64,000 nt of DNA from Oleomonas cavernae (lineage in GTDB: Bacteria; Pseudomonadota; Alphaproteobacteria; Zavarziniales; Zavarziniaceae). Where the stretch lies: NCBI RefSeq assembly GCF_003590945.1, contig NZ_QYUK01000011.1:2694001-2758000 (forward strand), in the 5' to 3' direction. Under the pieces are notes generated by a model, which saw nothing but the letters and a program-made list of their open reading frames with translations, was not told where the DNA came from and ran no database searches. This document shows, in pieces, positions 58,080-64,000 of this stretch. Numbering within the stretch: position 1 is the first letter of the stretch; each line of letters opens with the position of its first letter. The translations under genes were made by a program, and so were the position numbers.

Positions 58080-60887
58080 ATGTCGATCAGGGGACGCATA
58101 GCGACGGGATTCGCCTTGGCGATCGCGCTCACCGTTGGCGTGGCCGCCATCGGCTACGTCAGCCTCGAGGAATTCGCCGGCCATATCGGCATCAGCCACG
58201 ATGTAACCGCGATCGAACGCGGGCTGGCGCTCGTTCGCGGCGCCGGCCAGGTCGACGCGGCGGCAGCCGGCCAGGTCGATGCGCTGGCCGATCAGGCCCG
58301 CGGCCTGGTGCCGGCGCTGGGCAGCAGCGCGGCGGCGATCGCCGATGATCTTTCAGCCTATGCCGGCGCCATCCGCGCCGCGGCCCAGGCGCAGAGCGCC
58401 GGCGACCTGGCGGCCGCGGAAATCTACACGATCACGCAATCGTTGCGGACCGCGGCGGCAGCCATCGAGCGCGACGCGGCACAGGCGGCCGGCGCCCGTG
58501 AAAACACCTTCAATACGGCGCGAGCGGTGGCCGCGGCCGGGCGCGAGACGGCCGAGCGCGCACGCGGGCTCGCACGGGCCGCCGACGCGGCAGGCCGCGC
58601 CGTGCAGGATTTCCTGCTGGGCGACGAGACGGCCAAGGACCGGGTCGCCGACTCCCTGCGCGCCACCTTTTCGCTCGCGGTCGATCTGAAACGGCGCCTG
58701 GGCGACGAAGAGCACGCCGCCACCGCCCTCGTGGTCGGGCAATATGCCGCCCAGTTGCGCCAGGGCTTTGCCGCGATCGTCGAGGCCCAGGCCGCGACGG
58801 TACTGGCGAGCGCACAGATGCGTGAGGCCAGCACGAGCGCCAGCAACGCCGCCAAACGCTTTGCCGGCCTCGCCGGCTCGCTGCTGCAGGTCTCGGACGG
58901 CGATGGCAGCGGCGGGGACGGAACCTGGCGCGACACGGCACGCGAGATCGAGCGCCTGGGCTTTGAAGCCAGTTTCGCCGCCGAGGCCTTCCGCGCCGAT
59001 GGCGACGAGGCCGATGCGCAGGCGGCCAAGACGGCCATTCGAGACGTCTACACCAAGGTGACCGCCCTGCGGCGTTCGGTGCCGCGCGGCGCCATGGAGG
59101 AGGTCGCCGCCGGCCTGGCGAACGAGGCGCAAAGCTACCGCACGGCGCTGGCCGCCCTGATCGAGGCCAAGGCCCAGCTCGACGCGGCACAAGCCGAACT
59201 CGCAACCCAGCGCCTGGCGACCCAAGCCTCGGCCAGGCAGATCGCCGGGCTGGCGGAAGAACTGGCGCAAGGCGAGAGCAGCGAGGCGGCCCGATCGGAC
59301 GAGGACGCGGCCCAGGCCCTGGCCGCGCTGACCCAGGCGCGCGCGACCGCTGCCCAGGCGGCCAGCCTCGCCGCCGGGGCCCGCGATATCGAGGTCCAGG
59401 TGAACCGTTTCCTGCAAGGCGAGGACGCCCAGGCCGACGCCGTGATCCTGGCACTGGGCCAGGCCCTCGACGCCCTGGGCAGCGGCAACGGCTTCGACAC
59501 GGCGCGTGCCCAGGTGACCGATCTCGCGGCCGGCTTCGCCCGCTTGAAACAGGCGACGGCGACCTTGCAGGCGGCCCGCACCGGCATGAGCGACGCGGCC
59601 GCGCAGGTGGCGCGGAATGTCGCCGAGGTGGTCGGCCGGCAGGACGCCATGGCGCGCGACGGCCGCGGCGGCGCCGAGACTTTCGTGCTGATCGGGGCGG
59701 CCGTCGCGGTGCTGCTGGGCATTGCCGCGGCACTCCTGATCAGCCGCAGCATCGCCCGGCCGCTGGTCGGGGTCACCGGCATCATCCGGCGCATCGCCGA
59801 CGGCAATCTCGACATCGCCGTCGAGGGCGGCGAGCGCCGCGACGAGGTCGGCGAGATCGCCCGGGCGGTATCGATCCTGCGCGACCGCGGGCGGGAAGCG
59901 GCCGTCCTGGCGGCCGAGGCCGAAACCCTGCGCCAGGGCGGCGAGGCCGAACGCCGCGCCCGGCGGGAAGCCGAACGCCAGGCCGAGATCGCGCGCCAGG
60001 AAGAGGCAGAGCAGCAGCGCCGCAAGGCCGAACAGGAACGGCGCCAGGAGACCCGTGCGCTGGCCGATCGGTTCGATGCCGAGATCAGCACCATCGTCCA
60101 GGCGCTGGCCACGGCCGCGCAGGAGCTGGAAGGCAACGCTCGCATGATGACCGGCTCGGCGCAACAGGTGAGCATCGAGGCCGAGGGCGGGCGCGCCGCC
60201 ACCGGATCGGCGCTTTCGGGTGCCCAGTCGGTCTCCGCCGGGGCCGAGCAGCTATCGGCATCGGTCGCCGAAATCGGCCGCCGCATTTCCGATTCGAGCC
60301 ATCGCACCAGCGAGGCCGCCGCCCAGGCCGAACGCAGCCGGCGCACGGTGGGCAGCCTCGCCGACGCGGTGGCCCAGATCGGCGAAATCGCGGGGCTGAT
60401 CTCGGCGGTGGCGGGCAAGACCAACCTGCTGGCGTTGAACGCGACGATCGAGGCGGCGCGCGCCGGCGAGGCCGGCAAAGGTTTTGCCGTGGTGGCAGCC
60501 GAGGTGAAGGATCTCGCCAACCAGACCGCGCGTGCAACCGAGCAGATTACCCAGCAGATCGACAGGATCCAGGGCGCCACCCAGGAATCGGTCGCCGCGA
60601 TCTCCGGGGTCGCGGCAGCGATCAGCGAGTTGAATGCCATTGCCGCGGCCATCGCCGCCGCCACCGAGCAGCAGGGTGCCTCGACCAAGGAAATCGCCAG
60701 CAGCATCATGCAGGTCGCCGATGGTGCCGCGACGGCCGACCAGGCCATCGAGGTCGTGCTGTCGACAGCCGGCGCGACCGGCGAAGCGGCGCACCAGGTG
60801 CTGGCGGCGGCAACCGCCATCTCGGCCGAGACTGCCGGCCTGCGGGCGCGGGTCGACGGCTTCCTCACGCAGGTCAGGGCTGCTTGA
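58080..60887 (+). CDS. Large methyl-accepting chemotaxis protein
   Basis: 935 residues. TM1 (~10-29, [20 protein letters not shown]) and TM2 (~538-558, [19 protein letters not shown]-type) enclose a ~505-residue Ala-rich, coiled-coil-like periplasmic region, far longer than a usual four-helix sensor. HAMP follows ([20 protein letters not shown]), then a charged coiled coil and the signalling hairpin ([40 protein letters not shown]). The sensor could be two stacked helical modules. The ligand is unknown. Divergent from a secreted Cache-like protein. Confidence 0.93.
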   Translation: MSIRGRIATGFALAIALTVGVAAIGYVSLEEFAGHIGISHDVTAIERGLALVRGAGQVDAAAAGQVDALADQARGLVPALGSSAAAIADDLSAYAGAIRAAAQAQSAGDLAAAEIYTITQSLRTAAAAIERDAAQAAGARENTFNTARAVAAAGRETAERARGLARAADAAGRAVQDFLLGDETAKDRVADSLRATFSLAVDLKRRLGDEEHAATALVVGQYAAQLRQGFAAIVEAQAATVLASAQMREASTSASNAAKRFAGLAGSLLQVSDGDGSGGDGTWRDTAREIERLGFEASFAAEAFRADGDEADAQAAKTAIRDVYTKVTALRRSVPRGAMEEVAAGLANEAQSYRTALAALIEAKAQLDAAQAELATQRLATQASARQIAGLAEELAQGESSEAARSDEDAAQALAALTQARATAAQAASLAAGARDIEVQVNRFLQGEDAQADAVILALGQALDALGSGNGFDTARAQVTDLAAGFARLKQATATLQAARTGMSDAAAQVARNVAEVVGRQDAMARDGRGGAETFVLIGAAVAVLLGIAAALLISRSIARPLVGVTGIIRRIADGNLDIAVEGGERRDEVGEIARAVSILRDRGREAAVLAAEAETLRQGGEAERRARREAERQAEIARQEEAEQQRRKAEQERRQETRALADRFDAEISTIVQALATAAQELEGNARMMTGSAQQVSIEAEGGRAATGSALSGAQSVSAGAEQLSASVAEIGRRISDSSHRTSEAAAQAERSRRTVGSLADAVAQIGEIAGLISAVAGKTNLLALNATIEAARAGEAGKGFAVVAAEVKDLANQTARATEQITQQIDRIQGATQESVAAISGVAAAISELNAIAAAIAAATEQQGASTKEIASSIMQVADGAATADQAIEVVLSTAGATGEAAHQVLAAATAISAETAGLRARVDGFLTQVRAA

Positions 60888-60957
60888 CGGCAATCTTGAC
60901 AGCGTCCCGGCGGCGCGTTCGATTGGGCCCGCAAGGCCCGATACGAAGGCGCTGACC

Positions 60958-61620
60958 GTGACTCTGCCGCTCGACCCCCACCTGTTCAAACTCTACCTCG
61001 TCGCCGCTACCGTGCTGATCCTCATTCCCGGGCCGGACTTCCTGTTGGTCCTGGGGCGCAGCCTGTTCGAGGGCCGCCAGGCCGGCTGGACCGCGATCGG
61101 CGGCATCACCGTGGGCAACACCATCCATTCGACCCTGGCCGCGGCCGGCATCTCGGCCCTGGTCGCGGCCTCGCCCACGCTGTTCCAGGTTCTCAAGCTG
61201 CTCGGCGCCGGCTACCTCGCCTGGCTGGGCGCACGCGCCCTGGTCGCCGCCTACCACCACTGGCGGACGGGCGCCGCCCCGGCCGCGCCGGTGACCGGCA
61301 ACGGGCGCACGCGGCAGATATTTCTCCAGGCGCTGGGCACCAACATGCTGAACGCCAAGGTGATCCTGTTCTACCTCGCCTTCGTGCCCCAGTTCGTCTC
61401 GCCCGCCCTGGGCTCGGTCGCCTTGCAGACCTTCATCCTGGGCCTGACGCTGGCGGTCGGCGGCGGCATCTACCTGGGCGTCGTCGCCGCCTTTGCCGCC
61501 CGCGCCGCCAACCGCATCGCCGCCAACCGCTGGTTCCGCACGGCGATCGAGGCCTCAAGTGGCGTGATCTTCATCGGCTTCGCCCTGCGCCTGGTCCTGG
61601 TCGAACGCAAGTTCGTGTAA
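60958..61620 (+). CDS. LysE-family amino acid exporter
   Basis: 220-residue inner-membrane protein with about six helices. Family features: TVLILIPGPDFLLVLGRSLF, GRQAGWTAIGGITVGNTIHS, LLGAGYLAWLGARALV, and ALGTNMLNAKVILFYLAFVP followed by QFV. The start is taken as GTG 60958 (VTLPLDPHLF), with AAGG upstream; no ATG is available there. The exported compound is unknown (LysE/RhtB type). Confidence 0.9.
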   Translation: MTLPLDPHLFKLYLVAATVLILIPGPDFLLVLGRSLFEGRQAGWTAIGGITVGNTIHSTLAAAGISALVAASPTLFQVLKLLGAGYLAWLGARALVAAYHHWRTGAAPAAPVTGNGRTRQIFLQALGTNMLNAKVILFYLAFVPQFVSPALGSVALQTFILGLTLAVGGGIYLGVVAAFAARAANRIAANRWFRTAIEASSGVIFIGFALRLVLVERKFV

Positions 61621-61626
61621 AGAGGG

Positions 61627-61672
61627 TTGAAAGCCAGCACTCCTCGTATATACTTTTGGTATATACGAGGAG
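61627..61672 (+). promoter_or_regulatory. vapBC promoter with overlapping 14-bp perfect palindrome
   Basis: TTGAAA (61627-61632), 16 bases, TATACT (61649-61654) form a good sigma-70 promoter. Across the -10 lies a perfect inverted repeat: CTCCTCGTATATAC (61640-61653) and GTATATACGAGGAG (61659-61672), separated by five bases. The right arm contains the ribosome-binding sequence GAGGAG before vapB. The layout is that expected of an autoregulatory operator for a VapB-VapC complex. Confidence 0.82.
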
Positions 61673-61680
61673 ATTGAGCG

Positions 61681-61911
61681 ATGGCGGTGGCCAAGGTCTT
61701 CCAGTCCGGCAATAGCCAAGCGGTAAGGCTGCCCAAGCAATTCCGGCTCGAGGCCAGCGAGGTCGAGATTTTCAGGCGGGGCGACGAAATCGTCCTGCGC
61801 GCGCTTCCCAGTGACATGGCGCATGTCTTCGACCTGATTGCCGAACTTCCCGAAGATATGTTCGCCGACGAGCGTGTCGACCCTCCGCCCCAGAGCCGAA
61901 AAGGTCTGTGA
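61681..61911 (+). CDS. vapB: VapB-type antitoxin (AbrB/SpoVT fold)
   Basis: 76 residues. N-terminal swapped-hairpin DNA-binding domain (VAKVFQSGNSQAVRLPKQFR, VEIFRRGDEIVLRALPS) followed by an acidic tail that would wrap the toxin (DLIAELPEDMFADERVDPPP). It is preceded by an operator-promoter and its stop overlaps the vapC GTG by GTGA, the standard coupling in vapBC pairs. Confidence 0.93.
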   Translation: MAVAKVFQSGNSQAVRLPKQFRLEASEVEIFRRGDEIVLRALPSDMAHVFDLIAELPEDMFADERVDPPPQSRKGL

Positions 61912-62315
61912 CTGTGCCGCGCTTTCTGCTCGACACGAACATGATCATCTACATTCGCCGAAACCGGCCGCCGCAGGTACAGAAACGCTTTCACCAACTG
62001 GAGGCCGGTGCCGCGGCCATATCGGTGATCACCTACGGAGAGTTGCGATACGGCGCGGAGAAGAGCACCAGCCGAGACAGCAGCCTGGAAAGGCTGGCTG
62101 CGCTGGTGTCGCTGCTTCCCGTGCTGGCCTTGCCCGACAGCGCCGCAGAGACCTATGGCCTCCTTCGAGCCGAGCTCGAGCGGCGGGGAGAAATGATCGG
62201 CGGCAACGATTTGTGGATCGCGGCCCACGCCTTGTCGGAACAATTCACCCTGGTTACCAACAATGTCCGGGAGTTCCAGCGCATTCCCGGCCTGGCGATC
62301 GAAAACTGGATCTAG
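61908..62315 (+). CDS. vapC: VapC toxin, PIN-domain ribonuclease
   Basis: 135 residues. PIN-domain acidic residues are in place: Asp9 (FLLDTNMIIY), Glu45 (ITYGELRYGAEKS) and Asp101 (GGNDLWIAAHAL), with the closing TNNVREF motif. In the family these coordinate Mg2+ to cut tRNA or rRNA. The start is GTG 61908, overlapping vapB; translation is therefore tied to the antitoxin. No sign of decay. Confidence 0.94.
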   Translation: MTVPRFLLDTNMIIYIRRNRPPQVQKRFHQLEAGAAAISVITYGELRYGAEKSTSRDSSLERLAALVSLLPVLALPDSAAETYGLLRAELERRGEMIGGNDLWIAAHALSEQFTLVTNNVREFQRIPGLAIENWI

Positions 62316-62321
62316 TCAGCT

Positions 62322-63164
62322 TCAGCGGTGCCTTGCCTTCAGGCTGAACAGCAGGGGCGTGTCGGGGCCGCTGCCCTTGGGACGGCGCCAGTAGTAGCGG
62401 CTTTCGTCCGGGACCATGTCCGGCAGGGCGGCCCAGGCGGCAAAAGGATATTCGCGCAAGTCGCTGACCTGGAGGCCGGCGGCTTCGAGTGCGCCCATGA
62501 TGTCGGCCAGCGACCAGATCCAGCCGATGCCCGGCTCCCTGGGGATATAGTCCGGCTCGGCGTAGTCGGGCACGCCTTCCAGCACCAGGGGCTCGGGCTT
62601 GCTGAAATAGTCGAACTTCTGGAACAGCCGGCCGTCCTCGGCCAGATCGAAGACCAGGCCGGTAGGGTGGGCTTCGAGGATGTAGAAGAAGCCGTCCGGC
62701 GCCAGGTGCCGGGCCACGGTCCGGCCCCAGGCCGCGATGTCCGACAGCCAGTTGATCGCGCCATGCGAGGTGAAGACGCGGTCGAACTTCTGCCCCAGAT
62801 CGAGATCCAGGACATCGGCCTCGACAAACTCGGCCCAGGCCGACAGGCGCAGCTTCTCGGCCAGGGCGCGGGCCGCCTCGACCGCCTTGGCCGAGAAATC
62901 GACGCCCACCACCTTGGTGGCGCCCAGGCGCAGCAGGCTCAAGGTGTCGAGCCCGAAGTGACATTGCAGGTGCAGCAGGTTCTTGCGCAGCAGCGGGTTC
63001 AGCGCCTCGCGCTCGATCGGCCCCACGGTACAGCGCCCGCCCAGGAACCCTTCCACGTCGTAGAAGGGCGATTCCCGGTGCAGGTCGGTGACCTCGTCCC
63101 AGTGGCGCCGGTTGGGCGCGTGCTCGCTGCGCATGGCCGGCGCCTCTGGAACCTGGTCCTTCAC
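62322..63164 (-). CDS. Class I SAM-dependent methyltransferase
   Basis: 280 residues. The SAM-binding Rossmann core is recognisable: motif I region [20 protein letters not shown] and [20 protein letters not shown], then [21 protein letters not shown] typical N-terminus [20 protein letters not shown] is followed by [17 protein letters not shown]. The substrate is unknown. It overlaps the argG stop by ATGA, so it is co-translated with argininosuccinate synthase. Confidence 0.88.
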   Translation of the reverse strand: MKDQVPEAPAMRSEHAPNRRHWDEVTDLHRESPFYDVEGFLGGRCTVGPIEREALNPLLRKNLLHLQCHFGLDTLSLLRLGATKVVGVDFSAKAVEAARALAEKLRLSAWAEFVEADVLDLDLGQKFDRVFTSHGAINWLSDIAAWGRTVARHLAPDGFFYILEAHPTGLVFDLAEDGRLFQKFDYFSKPEPLVLEGVPDYAEPDYIPREPGIGWIWSLADIMGALEAAGLQVSDLREYPFAAWAALPDMVPDESRYYWRRPKGSGPDTPLLFSLKARHR

Positions 63165-64000
63165 TGGTTCATGCCACGGCGGCGCAGCAGCTTCAGGCGC
63201 AGGGCGTTCAGCTTGATGAAACCTTCGGCGTCATGCTGGTCGTAGACCGCATCTTCCTCGAAGGTGACGTGGCTGAGCGAGTAGAGCGTATTGGGGCTCT
63301 TGCGCCCGACCACGCGGACCGAACCCTTGTAGAGCTTCAGCCGCACCGTACCCGAAACATGTTCCTGGCTCTTGTCGATCAGGGCCTGGAGCATTTCGCG
63401 TTCCGGGCTGAACCAGAAGCCGTTGTAGATCAGCTCGGCATAGCGGGGCATCAGCTCGTCCTTGAGGTGGCCGGCGCCGCGGTCGAGCGTGATCGATTCG
63501 ATGCCGCGGTGGGCGGCGTGCAGGACGGTGCCGCCCGGCGTCTCGTAGACGCCGCGCGACTTCATGCCGACGAAGCGGTTCTCGACCAGGTCCAGGCGGC
63601 CGATGCCGTTGGCGCCGCCCAGGTCGTTCAGGCGGGCGAGCAGGGTCGCCGGCGACAGGCGCTCGCCGTCGATGGCAACCGCGTCGCCCCTCTCGAACTC
63701 GACCTCGATATAGGTCGGCTTGTCGGGGGCGGCTTCGGGCGAGACGGTGCGGCTGTAGACGAATTCCCCGGGCTCCTCCCAGGGGTCTTCCAGCACCTTG
63801 CCCTCGGACGAGGTGTGCAGCAGGTTGGCGTCGACCGAGAACGGGGCCTCGCCGCGCTTGTCCTTGGCGATCGGAATCTGGTGCTTCTCGGCGAAGTCGA
63901 TCAGCTTGGTGCGCGAGGTCAGGTCCCATTCGCGCCACGGCGCGATGACGCGGATGCCGGGCTCCAGCGCGTAGTAGGACAGCTCGAAGCGGACCTGGTC
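63161..64000 (-). CDS. argG: Argininosuccinate synthase, 3' part (5' end outside window)
   Basis: The frame is open to the window edge, so the N-terminal PP-loop part lies beyond base 64000; about 279 C-terminal residues are visible of a usual ~400. Motifs: [99 protein letters not shown] and [20 protein letters not shown]. It condenses citrulline and aspartate in arginine biosynthesis, cytoplasmic. Overlaps the downstream methyltransferase gene by four bases. Confidence 0.96.
   Translation of the reverse strand, partial: DQVRFELSYYALEPGIRVIAPWREWDLTSRTKLIDFAEKHQIPIAKDKRGEAPFSVDANLLHTSSEGKVLEDPWEEPGEFVYSRTVSPEAAPDKPTYIEVEFERGDAVAIDGERLSPATLLARLNDLGGANGIGRLDLVENRFVGMKSRGVYETPGGTVLHAAHRGIESITLDRGAGHLKDELMPRYAELIYNGFWFSPEREMLQALIDKSQEHVSGTVRLKLYKGSVRVVGRKSPNTLYSLSHVTFEEDAVYDQHDAEGFIKLNALRLKLLRRRGMNQ

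Overview
This 64 kb window comes from the chromosome of a high-G+C alphaproteobacterium. The best lineage evidence is the gene order ffh-rpsP-rimM-trmD-rplS followed by leuC-leuD-leuB, a classic alphaproteobacterial arrangement. A tamA-tamB pair, branched-chain amino acid ABC transporter genes, a general-stress (EcfG-type) promoter and CGTCATCCCGG-type intergenic palindromes fit this. I cannot name the genus from sequence alone. No phage, insertion sequence, CRISPR array or rRNA operon is recognisable; the only RNA gene seen is a tRNA-Ala(CGC).

Layout. 1-7 kb: the 3' part of a malic enzyme gene, an APC-type permease, a TetR regulator divergent from a DAPG-hydrolase-like enzyme across a perfect inverted repeat, a membrane-anchored unknown, a cupin and a GT1-type glycosyltransferase. 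7-17 kb: two adjacent sets of transglutaminase-like, circularly permuted ATP-grasp and alpha-E genes, forming a probable peptide or amide-bond system. 17-19 kb: a cobalt-type nitrile hydratase (alpha, beta, accessory). 19-25 kb: tamB and tamA, with pyrD divergent. 26-33 kb: a liv cassette (livH, livM, livG, livF), a small membrane protein and two periplasmic binding proteins. 33-42 kb: a chemoreceptor, then leucine biosynthesis and the ribosomal/SRP cluster. 42-47 kb: a small accessory stretch with a higBA-like module (toxin part degraded), a tandem pair of CHAP-like unknown proteins, an unknown third protein, a lipoprotein and a PRC-barrel protein behind an EcfG-type promoter. 47-54 kb: an amidohydrolase with its TetR, a TTC38-like protein, and an ApbE plus NosR/NirI-like flavoprotein pair. 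54-64 kb: an OmpA-like lipoprotein, a CarF/TMEM189-type lipid desaturase homologue, tRNA-Ala, yggT-DUF167-folD, a second large chemoreceptor divergent from a periplasmic sensor-like protein, a LysE exporter, vapBC with an operator-promoter, a methyltransferase and the 3' part of argG.

The most important caution is sequence quality. At least twelve genes, including normally indispensable ones (rplS, trmD, rpsP, folD), are interrupted by a frameshift, and in every case adding one base within or beside a short G/C run restores a full-length family member. I treat these as intact genes carrying consensus deletions and give the full span for each.

Most of the window is housekeeping and transport. 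The parts most worth a second look are the duplicated ATP-grasp/alpha-E/transglutaminase locus, the tandem CHAP-like pair with its neighbour, the NosR-like/ApbE pair lacking any nos genes, and the CarF-like desaturase.
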